This document shows, piece by piece, positions 35,239 through 43,567 of a stretch of 58,448 nucleotides of DNA. The stretch is taken from NCBI GenBank assembly GCA_001898385.1, contig MKTT01000036.1:1-58448 (forward strand), written 5' to 3'. Position 1 is the first letter of the stretch. Each line of letters starts with the position of its first letter. This stretch comes from Planctomycetales bacterium 71-10. Its GTDB lineage: Bacteria > Planctomycetota > Planctomycetia > Isosphaerales > Isosphaeraceae. The translations under genes were made by a program, and so were the position numbers. The notes beneath the pieces are model-generated. The model did not search any database. It saw only the letters and a list, made by a program, of their open reading frames with translations, and was not told the origin of the DNA.

Positions 35239-35855
35239 GCACGGCGGAGATGAGCGCGACCATGAACGCGGCCCGGATGTTGATCGACGCCCGCCTCGAC
35301 GCCATCGACCGGGCCCTGCTCGGCCGGGTCTCGCGGGCCGAGCGCCTGGACGTCGTCGGCGAAGTGGAGTCCCGGATCGACGAACTCCTGCGCGAGCGCC
35401 GCGGCCCGGGGGCCGAGCCCTCGCGCGAAGACGTGCTGGCGGTGCTGGCCCGGCTGGATCCGCCGGAAGCGTATCTGGGGGACGAGGAGGCCGCGGCGCG
35501 AGGCGGCGACGAACGGCCCGCGCCCCCCGCCCACTCGGGATTCCGCCCCGCGCCCCCGCCGCCCGCGAAGGGGACGAACGCCCCGGCGATCCTGGGCCTG
35601 GCCGCCACGGCCGGCTCGGTGGTGTTCCCGATCGGCTATATCGCGGCGATCATGAGCGGCAACTCAATCATCCTGCTACCCCTCTGGGGGCTCGCCGCGG
35701 CCGGCATGATGTTCGGGGGCGGGTTGGCCGTGCTTCTGGGACTCGCCGAACATCCGCGACGCCCCGCAACGATCGTGGGGCTGATGGCCGGCTCCGCGGC
35801 CTTCGGCTTCGGCCTGGCCGGGGCGGCCCTGTCCTTCGTCTTCCTGCTCGGATGA
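35235..35855 (+). CDS. HAAS-domain membrane protein co-translated with PadR
   Basis: 206 residues. Residues 15-80 match the helical HAAS domain often paired with PadR (LIDARLDAIDRALL, EVESRIDELLRERR, DVLAVLARLDPPEAYL). A Pro-rich linker is followed by three to four membrane helices (ILGLAATAGSVVFPIGYIAA, LLPLWGLAAAGMMF, LMAGSAAFGFGLAGAAL). Such pairs are thought to link a membrane state to transcription. The start overlaps the PadR gene by 4 bp. A terminator-like hairpin follows the stop. Confidence 0.75.
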   Translation: MSTAEMSATMNAARMLIDARLDAIDRALLGRVSRAERLDVVGEVESRIDELLRERRGPGAEPSREDVLAVLARLDPPEAYLGDEEAAARGGDERPAPPAHSGFRPAPPPPAKGTNAPAILGLAATAGSVVFPIGYIAAIMSGNSIILLPLWGLAAAGMMFGGGLAVLLGLAEHPRRPATIVGLMAGSAAFGFGLAGAALSFVFLLG

Positions 35856-35860
35856 ATCGC

Positions 35861-35880
35861 GCGGGGCCATGCGGCCCCGC
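35861..35880. terminator. Hairpin between convergent genes
   Basis: An 8-bp perfect stem (GCGGGGCC at 35861-35868 with 35873-35880), loop ATGC, between the HAAS gene stop and the convergent Uma2 gene stop. Confidence 0.5.
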
Positions 35881-35883
35881 CCG

Positions 35884-36516
35884 TCAGTCCTCGAAGATCT
35901 CGGCGAGGACGAGCGTGAAGCCCGGCAGCACGCCCTCGCCCGAGACCGACACCGGCGCGGCCAGCCGCTCGGGCTCGCGGCCGGGGCGGTAGATTTCCAC
36001 GGACTTCGTCCAGGGGTCGATCAGCCAGCCCAGCCGCACGCCGTTGGCGATGTACGCCGCCATCTTCGCCCGGACGTCGGCGATCGCGTCGGACGGCGAG
36101 CGGATCTCGGCCGCGAAGTCGGGGACCACCCGCGCGAACCGAAGGCGCTCGCGGCGGTCGACCGCGTCCCAGACCTCGCGGCGGATCCATGAGGCGTCCG
36201 GGGCGCGCACCGACCCGTCCGGCAGCGTGAATCCCGCCGACGAGTCGAAAGCCTTCCCGAACCGCGTCGACTTATTCCAGGCCGCGAGTTGCATCGTGAG
36301 GTCCGCGTTGCGGGCCCCGCCGTCGGATGCCGCGGGCGTCATGACGATCAGCCCTCCGTCGGGCTCCAGTTCGAGCCGCATGTCGCGATTCGCGGCGCAG
36401 AGCTTCGCGAAGCCGTCGGCGTCGACGACCAAGCGGACGTCGGCGGGGATGAGCAAGGACGCCGACGCCCGCTCGTCGGACTTCGGCCGAGCCCGTTCGA
36501 TCGTGGTCGTGGACAT
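35884..36516 (-). CDS. Uma2-family PD-(D/E)XK-type protein, paralogue 1 of tandem pair
   Basis: 210 residues from ATG 36516 (GGGAGGA upstream). The Uma2 core runs from PADVRLVVDADGFAKLCAAN to the end. The putative nuclease residues are in VVPDFAAEIRSPSD (Asp, Glu) and VRAKMAAYIANGVRLGWLID (migrated Lys four residues before Tyr). The C-terminal 90 residues are nearly identical to those of the next gene upstream, including SVSGEGVLPGFTL and LAEIFED. Both are 210 residues, separated by 26 bp, clearly a recent tandem duplication. Uma2 function is not established. Confidence 0.88.
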   Translation of the reverse strand: MSTTTIERARPKSDERASASLLIPADVRLVVDADGFAKLCAANRDMRLELEPDGGLIVMTPAASDGGARNADLTMQLAAWNKSTRFGKAFDSSAGFTLPDGSVRAPDASWIRREVWDAVDRRERLRFARVVPDFAAEIRSPSDAIADVRAKMAAYIANGVRLGWLIDPWTKSVEIYRPGREPERLAAPVSVSGEGVLPGFTLVLAEIFED

Positions 36517-36542
36517 AATCTCCTCCCGTCTCGCGATCGTCC

Positions 36543-37175
36543 TCAGTCCTCGAAGATCTCGGCGAGGTCGAGCGTGAAGCCCGGCAGCACGCCCTCGCCC
36601 GAGACCGACACCGGCGCGGCCAGCCGCTCGGGCTCGCGGCCGGGGCGGTAGACCTCGACGGACTTCGTCCAGGGGTCGATCAGCCAGCCCAGGCGCACGC
36701 CGTTGGCGATGTACGCCGCCATCTTGGCTCGCGTCTCGTTCAGCGAGTCCGACGGCGAGCGGATCTCGGCGGCGAAATCGGGGACCACCCGCGAGAACTT
36801 GAGTCGCTCCTCGCGGTCGACCGCGTCCCACACCTCGCGCCGGATCCACGAGGCGTCCGGGGCGCGGATCGATCCGTCCGGCAGCGTATAGCCGGCCGAC
36901 GGCCCGAACGCCTTGCCCAGCCTGGCCGTTCGGTTCCAGGCTTCAAGCTGGAAGCCCAACTGCAACTCGCGTCCGCCACCATCCGGGGATGCCGGCGTCA
37001 TGACGATCAATCCTCCGTCGGGCCCCAGTTCCAGCCGCATGTCCCGGTTCGCGGCGCAGAGCTTGGCGAAGCCGTCGGCGTCGACGACCAGCCGGACGTC
37101 GGGCGGGATGGAGAGTGAAGGTCGCGCATCGATCTCCGGGACGGCCCGGGGGCGTTCCGTCGTGATCGTCGCCAT
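36543..37175 (-). CDS. Uma2-family PD-(D/E)XK-type protein, paralogue 2 of tandem pair
   Basis: 210 residues from ATG 37175, with AGGAGGG about 8 nt upstream. It has the same domain and residues as its neighbour (VVPDFAAEIRSPSD, TRAKMAAYIANGVRLGWLID). Differences cluster in the first 25 residues and in residues 70-95 (PDGGGRELQLGFQLEAWNRT), so the pair has begun to diverge in the region likely to contact partners. It is the first gene of the two-gene minus-strand unit. The upstream desaturase gene, same strand, ends about 100 bp before it. Confidence 0.88.
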   Translation of the reverse strand: MATITTERPRAVPEIDARPSLSIPPDVRLVVDADGFAKLCAANRDMRLELGPDGGLIVMTPASPDGGGRELQLGFQLEAWNRTARLGKAFGPSAGYTLPDGSIRAPDASWIRREVWDAVDREERLKFSRVVPDFAAEIRSPSDSLNETRAKMAAYIANGVRLGWLIDPWTKSVEVYRPGREPERLAAPVSVSGEGVLPGFTLDLAEIFED

Positions 37176-37272
37176 CGGTGATCCCTCCTGCACGGCCTGA
37201 TTCGGGGGTCGCGACGCGGCCTGACGTCCAATCTGGCCGCCCGCGACCGGGACCGTCAAGCCGTCGGGGCGA

Positions 37273-38559
37273 TCAACGCCCCCCCGTCGCCACCAGCGGC
37301 GGGTGGTCCTTCGTCATCTCGTCGAGGATCGTCGGGTGGTGGTGATCGCCGCGGAACGTCCCGTGGCACTCGACGACGTGGCGGCCATACGCCTCGTGCT
37401 GGTCCTTCAGCAGCTCGTGCAGCTCGCCCAGGCGGTAGTGGGGGACGGTCGGGAACAGGTGGTGGGGGATGTGCATGTCCTGGCCGTAGATGAACACCGC
37501 CCACCGCGTGAAGGGGTCCACGAAGAAGACCCGCGAGTTCGTCAGCCGGCCGGAGTCCGCGTTCGAGTGCTGATACACGTCGCGCAGGAGCATGAAGAAG
37601 GGGAAGGTCGTGGTCAGCGGGATGAACCACAGCAGCATCACATAGGCCGGCGAGCGGCCGTCCGAGGCCCAGCGCGTCAGGGCCAGGGCGGCGAAGGCGA
37701 CCGTGAAGAACCACAGCCGCGCCGAGCCCGCGAACCGCTCCGAATACGCCTGGCGGAACGGCGACCGGAACGTGAACCGATCCGGCAAGGCGTAGGCGAC
37801 CGCCGTCCCCATCACGCCCGCCGCCAGCGCCGCGGGGACCACCCAGCCGGCCCGGCCGGTCGAGGTCAGGACGAGGCACAGGACGTTGAACCCCAGGACG
37901 TACAGGATGCCCAGGCAGGTCGAGAGGCGGGGGATGAAGACGTCGAATCCCCGGCCCCGGGCCGTCCCGTTGTAGATGCTCCGCCCCTTGCCGAACGTGT
38001 TCACCGTCATGTACGCGAGCTGATATTCGACGAATCGCACCGGTGCCGTGACGAAGCAGAAATAGACCAGCGCGACGAACCGCTCGCGGGTCATCGGGAA
38101 CTCGAACGCCCGCTTGCCCCGGCCCAGGTTCAGCAGGTCGGGGTCCTTCTCCGGGTCGTTCGTGTGCTGGTGGTGGGCCATGTGGAAGACCCGGTAGTAG
38201 TGGACCGACGTCAGGATCGGGAACATGCAGAAGACGTCGGCCACCAGGTCGTTCGCCGTCCGGTTGCGCAGGAACGAGTAGTGCGACGACTCGTGCCCCA
38301 GGCCCGCCAGCCGGTGCTGCAAGGCGCCGACGAGGATCATCGCCAGGCCGAACACCGGGACGTTCCACCACCACGAGAGGCCCCACGCCCCCCGCGACTC
38401 GGCGAACGTCGCCGCCCCGCCGATCGCCAGGGCCAGGCACGCGTACTCGCGGGCCAGATACATCAGGTTCGTGACGTTGTCCGGACGCCTCAGCTCCATG
38501 ATCCGCCGCTGAAGGACGGCATCGTCGAACGACGGACGCGCAGCCTCGGTAACGCTCAT
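37273..38559 (-). CDS. Membrane fatty acid desaturase
   Basis: 428 residues from ATG 38559 (CTGGAGG upstream); a longer in-frame extension is probably untranslated. Integral-membrane di-iron desaturase with the three His boxes: GLGHESSHYS, HMAHHQHTND and HIPHHLFPTV. Four or more hydrophobic helices (YACLALAIGGAATF, VPVFGLAMILVGAL, LGILYVLGFNVLCLVL, YVMLLWFIPLTTTFPFF). It introduces double bonds in acyl chains or a related lipid, or oxygenates a hydrophobic substrate. No lipid genes are adjacent. A 713-bp upstream gap may carry its control region. Confidence 0.88.
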   Translation of the reverse strand: MSVTEAARPSFDDAVLQRRIMELRRPDNVTNLMYLAREYACLALAIGGAATFAESRGAWGLSWWWNVPVFGLAMILVGALQHRLAGLGHESSHYSFLRNRTANDLVADVFCMFPILTSVHYYRVFHMAHHQHTNDPEKDPDLLNLGRGKRAFEFPMTRERFVALVYFCFVTAPVRFVEYQLAYMTVNTFGKGRSIYNGTARGRGFDVFIPRLSTCLGILYVLGFNVLCLVLTSTGRAGWVVPAALAAGVMGTAVAYALPDRFTFRSPFRQAYSERFAGSARLWFFTVAFAALALTRWASDGRSPAYVMLLWFIPLTTTFPFFMLLRDVYQHSNADSGRLTNSRVFFVDPFTRWAVFIYGQDMHIPHHLFPTVPHYRLGELHELLKDQHEAYGRHVVECHGTFRGDHHHPTILDEMTKDHPPLVATGGR

Positions 38560-39272
38560 CCTGCCAAACCTCCAGGCCGTCGGGCCAAGCCTCGGCGTCG
38601 AAACCCGCCCGGACACCGGGATGCCTCCTCCTTGGGATCGGGATTCCGGTTTCTCTATACCACTTATTTTGCCCGGAACTCCGAAACTTCGTAAAGACCC
38701 GATTCGAGCCCGGCCGCCCAGGCCCCGCACCTGCGTCCCGCCCCGGGCCGCATCGCCCATCCCACGTCATCGTAGGAGCGAAGGCCCTACGGTCCAGGGA
38801 CGGGCCGCCGGACATCCCAACCATCCCCGCGCGAAAGTCTTCATCAAAAGGACGTTAGGGCCGGCCGAATTCCTTCATCAATCGGGGGCATCATGAATGC
38901 CGTGCGAGGGACGGACGGGCATTGCATATAAATTCGATAGGCATTATCGATTTTCCTCTTGAACGGGGGCGGCCGGGTCGATATGTTTGGACGTGTCGCC
39001 CGACGAGACGTTTGCGAGGCCCTCCCGCCTCCGCCGTCGAGCCCCGAGGAGTTCGCTGATGTCGAGCATGCCGGATCGCGACCGATTGTGTTGTCGACGC
39101 CTCGTCTGAAGGCGTCCGGGCAGGACCTCCGCCGCCCGGCGTCGCAGGCCCCCGTCGTTCGCCGGGAGCCGCCCGATGGGGCGGCCGGCGTGCCTACCTC
39201 AGACCAGGAAGAGGGCCGAGGCCCGGCCCGAGGGCGTCCACGGCCACGAACTCACGAAGGCGATATTGAGAC
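38560..39272. other. Long intergenic region with AT-rich palindrome
   Basis: 713 bp between the divergent desaturase and the 39273 gene. TATAGA-like sequence near 38655-38660 (minus strand) may serve the desaturase. At 38934-38950, TCGATA and TATCGA form a perfect 6-bp inverted repeat with a 5-bp spacer inside an AT-rich stretch, operator-like. Reading frames at 38621-38896 and 38959-39276 have poor composition and no start signals. Confidence 0.5.
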
Positions 39273-39614
39273 ATGAGCAAGAAATTCCTGTCGGTCGGCG
39301 ACACGTTGATCAACCCGGACCTGCTGGCCTACGCGGTCGTCGACGGCGACGGGCCCGAGGGGCCGGAGCTTCGGCTGGGCTTCGCCGCGCAGGGCGGAGG
39401 CCGGAGCGACCTGCTGGTGCGGGGCGAGGCGGCCGGCGAGATCCTCCGCTGGCTGCGGCTCAACGCCGACTTCCTGAGCCGGCAAGGGACCTTCGCGCCG
39501 AACAGCCCCGTCCGCCACGCCCACCGCGAATATCGCCGCAGCGCCCCGCCCGCCGAGATCCTCGACCTGCCCCCCGCCCTGGGCCGCTCGCCGGAACTCG
39601 TCGGCCGCTATTGA
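39273..39614 (+). CDS. Hypothetical protein
   Basis: 113 residues starting MSKKFLSVGDTLINPDLLAY. The first two thirds look like a compact alpha/beta domain (VVDGDGPEGPELRLGFAAQG, LLVRGEAAGEILRWLRLNAD). The last third is basic and Pro-rich. No catalytic or membrane motif is visible. It resembles small planctomycete proteins that start from a beta strand with a residue-level 'metal-free' hydrophobic core, but I cannot name a family. Three hairpins follow the stop. Confidence 0.6.
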   Translation: MSKKFLSVGDTLINPDLLAYAVVDGDGPEGPELRLGFAAQGGGRSDLLVRGEAAGEILRWLRLNADFLSRQGTFAPNSPVRHAHREYRRSAPPAEILDLPPALGRSPELVGRY

Positions 39615-39654
39615 TCTGACAAGGAGACGCGCCCTACGAAGCACCTTTTGGCGA

Positions 39655-39820
39655 GGGCCCCTCTTATGCAAGGGGGAGGGGCCCGAGCACGACCTCGACC
39701 CCGCCTCGCACACGAACCGGCGACTCCTTTAGCAAGGGGGGAGGAGCCGGCCCACATCCCGACATCCCGCCTCCGAGGGCGGGTCGCCGCAAGCAAGGGG
39801 CGGCGACCCGCCCTTTCCCT
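39655..39820. repeat. Three tandem hairpins with shared loop motif; last is terminator-like
   Basis: Hairpin 1: 9-bp perfect stem 39655-39663/39676-39684, 12-nt loop TTATGCAAGGGG. Hairpin 2: CCGGC-GA-CTCC (39717-39727) with GGAG-GA-GCCGG (39740-39750), 12-nt loop TTTAGCAAGGGG. Hairpin 3: 14-bp perfect stem 39777-39790/39800-39813, loop AAGCAAGGG, followed by TTTCCCTTT. The 314-bp gap 39615-39928 holds only these and the promoter zone of the next gene. Confidence 0.85.
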
Positions 39821-39928
39821 TTGCGCCCGCCGCTTCATCCGGCGCGGCGGCCGTGCGAGAATGGACGGCCTGGGGCCCGGCCCGTCGTCGGCCGGGCCGC
39901 GGAGAGCCCGCCTCCGAGAGGTTTCGTC

Positions 39929-42316
39929 ATGACGCCCCGCCGCGCCGCCCACGTCCTCGCCGCGTCGATGTTCGCGACCCTCCCCGGCCGGGCCTGGGCC
40001 GCGCCGCCGGACGGCCAGGTCGCCAAGGCCGTCGTCCGGGCGGCCGACGGGGCGCGCGATCGGCTCGGGCCGGGCGCGTGGGCGCCCTGGGAGGACGGGT
40101 TCACGGCCGAGGGGGACGTCCTCGTCTGCGACAACGGCGATTCGTCGAAGGCCCGGCGCGGGGCGACGCGCCGCGTCGTGCTGGATCAGAAGCGGCCGAC
40201 GCCCATCGTGGCCTCGGCGTGGAGCCAGGCGGAGGGGGTCTCGGGGAGCCCGGACGCCGACTACGCGCTCTACCTGGATTTGATCTACGACGACGGCACG
40301 CCGGTCTGGGGCCAGGCCTCGCCGTTCAAGGTCGGCACGCACGACTGGCAGCAGGTGCGGGTCGCGTTCATCCCGGAGCGGCCGATCAAGGAGCTGTCGT
40401 TCCACCTCCTGATGCGCAACCACGCCGGCAAGGCCCGGTTCCGCGACGCCCGGCTGGAGGTCGTCGAGGCCGGCTCGGGCGCGGTGTTCGACGGCGTCCC
40501 AGTCGTCGTCCGCGGGCCGGCCGTCGAGGGCTTCCAGGCCCGCGACGTCGCCGCCGACGGCGACTTTGTCCGGATCGAAAAGGAGGCGCTCGGGCTGACG
40601 CTCGAACGGGAGAAATCGGCCGACGGCGCCTTCGACGTCACGGTCCGCGACGCGACCGGCCGCGACCGGGCGATCACGCTGCTCTACGCCGTCCCGATCC
40701 CGGCCGAGGGTGTGCGTTGGCTCGACGACCCGAGACGGTCGGAGGCCGTGGAGGCGGGCCGCGAGTACCTGAAGTCGTCGCCGCATCACTTCCGCGTCGG
40801 TGCCGGCGGCCGGATGTCGTCGTACCCGTTCGGGGCGGTCGTGCAGGGCTCGCGAGGGCGGGCGATCGGGCTCGACATGGCCCGGCCGGCGTTCTTCCGG
40901 GCCGGCTACAACGCGGGCTCGGGCGAGCTGTTCCTCGCGTTCGACGTCGCCCTGACGGCGGAGAAGCCCGAGGCCCGCGTGGCATTCCGCGCGTTCGACT
41001 TCGACCCCGCCTGGGGCTTCCGCTCGGCGCTCGACGCCTACTACCGGCTGTTCCCCGCGGCGTTCGAGCGACGCGTTTCGGAGCAAGGTTTGTGGATGCC
41101 GTTCTCGAAGATCAGTAAGGTCGAGGGCTGGGAGGACTTCGGCTTCCGGTTCAAGGAGGGGAACGACGAAGTGGCCTGGGACGACGCCCACGGCATCGTC
41201 ACCTTCCGCTACACCGAGCCGATGACCTGGTGGATGCCCATGCCCGCCGACATGCCCCGCACCATCGCGGCGGCGGCGGCCGAGGCGAAGCGGCTGGCCG
41301 ACGCGGGCAAGGCCGAGGCGAAGGCCTGGCGCTCCAGCGTCTTCCACGACCGCGACGGCGAGCCCGTCGCCCTGTTCCGCGACGAGCCCTGGAACAAGGG
41401 GGCCGTCTGGAGCATGAACTCCACCCCGGGCCTCGCGCCGGACGACGACTTCGCCGTCAACAAATGGAACGTGAAGCTCAAGGACCGCCTCTACGGCCCC
41501 GGCCGTCGCGGCGACCTGGACGGGGAATACGTCGATTCGAGCGAGGGCTATGTCACCGACGAGTTGGACTTCCGCCGCGACCACTTCGCGAAGTCCGAGG
41601 CCCCGCTGACGTTCGCGCTCGAAGACCGCCGCCCGGCCGTCTTCCGCGGGACGATCGCCTTCGAGTACGTCCGCGGCATCGAGCGGGACGTCCACGCCAC
41701 CGGCCGGCTGATGATGGCCAACGCCACGCCCGACCGCCTCTGCTGGCTCGCCCCCCTGCTCGACGTGATGGGGACCGAGTCCGACTGGAATCCCGGCGGC
41801 CGCTGGCGGCCGATGTCGGACGCCGACCTCCTGCTCCGGCGGTCGCTCTGCAAGGGGAAGCCGTTCTGCTTCCTGATGAACACCGACTTCGACAAGCTCG
41901 GCCCGGATAAGGTCGAACTCTACATGCGGCGCTGCGTCGCCTACGGGATGTTCCCGGGCTTCTTCAGCCACAACGCGGCCGACGGGGCCTACTTCACCCG
42001 GCCCGAGCTCTACAACCGCGACCGGCCCCTCTTCAAGAAGTATCTCCCGCTGGCGAAGCTCGTCGCCGAGGCCGGCTGGGAGCCGATCACCCGCACCCGT
42101 TCCTTCGACGACCGGGTGTACGTCGAGCGCTTCGGCGACCGCTACCTGACCGTCTTCAACGACTCGTCCGAAGCCCGCAAGGCGACCATCACGCACGACG
42201 ACCGGGCTTCGGGCAACGGGCGGGAGTTGGTGGAGGGGAATCCCGTGGCCTGGGACAAGGGGACGGCGACCGTGGTGCTGGAGCCGCAGGGGGTGGCGGT
42301 GCTGGAACTGCCGTGA
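39929..42316 (+). CDS. Large secreted protein, probable carbohydrate-active enzyme of unknown family
   Basis: 795 residues from ATG 39929 (GAGAGG upstream). The leader MTPRRAAHVLAASMFATLPG ends AWA, a signal peptide. Residues 40-180 look like a lectin-type beta-sandwich (ALYLDLIYDDGTPVWGQASP, WQQVRVAFIPERPIKELSFH). Residues 200-780 resemble glycosidase domains: a beta-sandwich, then a TIM-barrel-like region with LDGEYVDSSEGYVTDELDFR and CFLMNTDFDKLG, and a C-terminal sandwich (YLTVFNDSSEARKATITH). Asp/Glu-rich DGEYVDSSEG is a candidate active-site segment. I do not recognise the family. It lies among other secreted glycosidases, which supports the inference. Confidence 0.7.
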   Translation: MTPRRAAHVLAASMFATLPGRAWAAPPDGQVAKAVVRAADGARDRLGPGAWAPWEDGFTAEGDVLVCDNGDSSKARRGATRRVVLDQKRPTPIVASAWSQAEGVSGSPDADYALYLDLIYDDGTPVWGQASPFKVGTHDWQQVRVAFIPERPIKELSFHLLMRNHAGKARFRDARLEVVEAGSGAVFDGVPVVVRGPAVEGFQARDVAADGDFVRIEKEALGLTLEREKSADGAFDVTVRDATGRDRAITLLYAVPIPAEGVRWLDDPRRSEAVEAGREYLKSSPHHFRVGAGGRMSSYPFGAVVQGSRGRAIGLDMARPAFFRAGYNAGSGELFLAFDVALTAEKPEARVAFRAFDFDPAWGFRSALDAYYRLFPAAFERRVSEQGLWMPFSKISKVEGWEDFGFRFKEGNDEVAWDDAHGIVTFRYTEPMTWWMPMPADMPRTIAAAAAEAKRLADAGKAEAKAWRSSVFHDRDGEPVALFRDEPWNKGAVWSMNSTPGLAPDDDFAVNKWNVKLKDRLYGPGRRGDLDGEYVDSSEGYVTDELDFRRDHFAKSEAPLTFALEDRRPAVFRGTIAFEYVRGIERDVHATGRLMMANATPDRLCWLAPLLDVMGTESDWNPGGRWRPMSDADLLLRRSLCKGKPFCFLMNTDFDKLGPDKVELYMRRCVAYGMFPGFFSHNAADGAYFTRPELYNRDRPLFKKYLPLAKLVAEAGWEPITRTRSFDDRVYVERFGDRYLTVFNDSSEARKATITHDDRASGNGRELVEGNPVAWDKGTATVVLEPQGVAVLELP

Positions 42317-42358
42317 AGATCGAAGGGTGATGGATCGGCCTATCGACGACCGATCGAC

Positions 42359-42808
42359 GTCCCCGCTCCCGCCGGGAGAGGGCGGCCGCGCAGCGGCGGG
42401 TGAAGGTCGTGGGCTTTCGAGACGGCCTCGGCAACCAAATCCTTCTCCCTCAAGGGTGCTGCGTTGAAAACATGAGATCAGGAGCAGGAATCCCCCTTCT
42501 CCCCTCGTGGGAGAAGGTGCCCCGGAGGGGCGAATGAGGGGGGCGCGACCGAGGGCCGCCGGTCTCAAAGTCCGCGCCGGCCTGGGGGAGCGACGGCGGT
42601 CGCCCCCTCATCCGGCCTGCGGCCACCTTCTCCCACGAGGGGAGAAGGATGCTCATCGTCACGCTTCTGCGATGTCTTTCGAAGGAGCACCTCAGAGGAG
42701 AAAGGTTTCGGCGTCGCCTCGCTCGGCTTTCGCGCGCCGGCGTGCCCTCCGCGCTCCGGCGACCTTCACCCGCCGCTGCGCGGCCGCCCTCTCTCGGCGG
42801 GAGAGGGG
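42359..42808. repeat. Nested inverted-repeat element, copy C
   Basis: 450 bp, inverted relative to copy B at 33091. Outer arms begin GTCCCCGCTCCCGCCGGGAG and end in the inverse, CTCTCTCGGCGGGAGAGGGG. The inner module 42493-42650 is nearly the reverse complement of 33197-33352, including the GGCGCGGACTTTGAG segment. Flanks of the inner module also align, so the two copies are homologous over almost their full length. It fills most of the 549-bp gap 42317-42865. Confidence 0.85.
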
Positions 42809-42865
42809 ATGAAGGAGGGGGGGCCAGGCCCCCCCTCCTTCCGAATCGGCCGTGGGGACGCCGTC

Positions 42866-43567
42866 TCAGCGGGCGTTGAGCGTCCAGTAGGGGCCGGGGC
42901 CGAAGGCGATGCCGAAGCTGGTGGCCGTGGGCGAGAGCATGTTCTGGCGATGGCCGGGCGAGTTCATCCAGCCGGCGGCCGTGGAGTTGGCGTCGGTGTA
43001 GTTGTACGCGCAGTTCTGGGTGCCGGTCGGGTTGACGTGGTGGCCGAGGCCGCGGCGGCACTGCTCGGCGTTGTTCTGCTGCGCCCAGGACGACAGGCCC
43101 GGGTCGTAGGCCAGAGGGTGCAGGCCGGCGGAGGCGCGGATCCGGTTCAGGACGTTCGTGAAGCCGTAGGGGTCGCCCGCGTACTGGTAATCGTAGGCGG
43201 GGGCCTGCTCCGCGACCGGCTGGGCCTGCACCTGGACCGGGGCGGGTTCGACGGCGACCGGGGCGGGTTCGACGGCGACCGGGGCGGGCTCGACGGCCGC
43301 GACCTCCTGGCCGACCGACTCGGCGGGCTGGGCGACGGGCTCGGCCTCGACGGCCGCGGGCTGGACCTGGGCGTAGGTGTAATCGTAAGAGGGCGCGGCC
43401 GGCTGGGCGTGGACGTGGTGATGATGTTGATGCTGATGGACGGCCGGCTGACGATTGCGGTTGAGGAAGCGCGAGATGGGGCCGGTGGCGGCGTCCTGGG
43501 CGGCGGCGGTCGGGGCGACGGCGGAGACGAGCAGCATCAGGATCCAGGGGGAGCGGGCGTTCGACAT
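42866..43567 (-). CDS. Secreted CAP (SCP/PR1)-domain protein with His-rich linker
   Basis: 233 residues. The signal peptide (PWILMLLVSAVAPTAAAQ) is followed by a His/Gln run (VHQHQHHHHVHAQ), then a low-complexity Pro/Val/Glu linker with three VEPAPV repeats. Residues 135-233 are a CAP domain: FTNVLNRIRASAGLHPLAYD, AGWMNSPGHRQNMLSPTATS and FGIAFGPGPYW. CAP proteins are extracellular and their role in bacteria is largely unknown. The His run may bind metal. Nucleotide repeats encode the VEPAPVA units, a likely slippage zone. Confidence 0.88.
   Translation of the reverse strand: MSNARSPWILMLLVSAVAPTAAAQDAATGPISRFLNRNRQPAVHQHQHHHHVHAQPAAPSYDYTYAQVQPAAVEAEPVAQPAESVGQEVAAVEPAPVAVEPAPVAVEPAPVQVQAQPVAEQAPAYDYQYAGDPYGFTNVLNRIRASAGLHPLAYDPGLSSWAQQNNAEQCRRGLGHHVNPTGTQNCAYNYTDANSTAAGWMNSPGHRQNMLSPTATSFGIAFGPGPYWTLNAR

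Noticed and set aside
38959..39276. Possible 105-residue gene before the 39273 gene.
   Set aside because: It overlaps the 39273 start, is Arg/Pro-rich and lacks a ribosome-binding site.
39608..42568. 986-residue minus-strand frame opposite the 39929 gene.
   Set aside because: Shadow of the plus-strand secreted protein; it has no domain motif or start signal.
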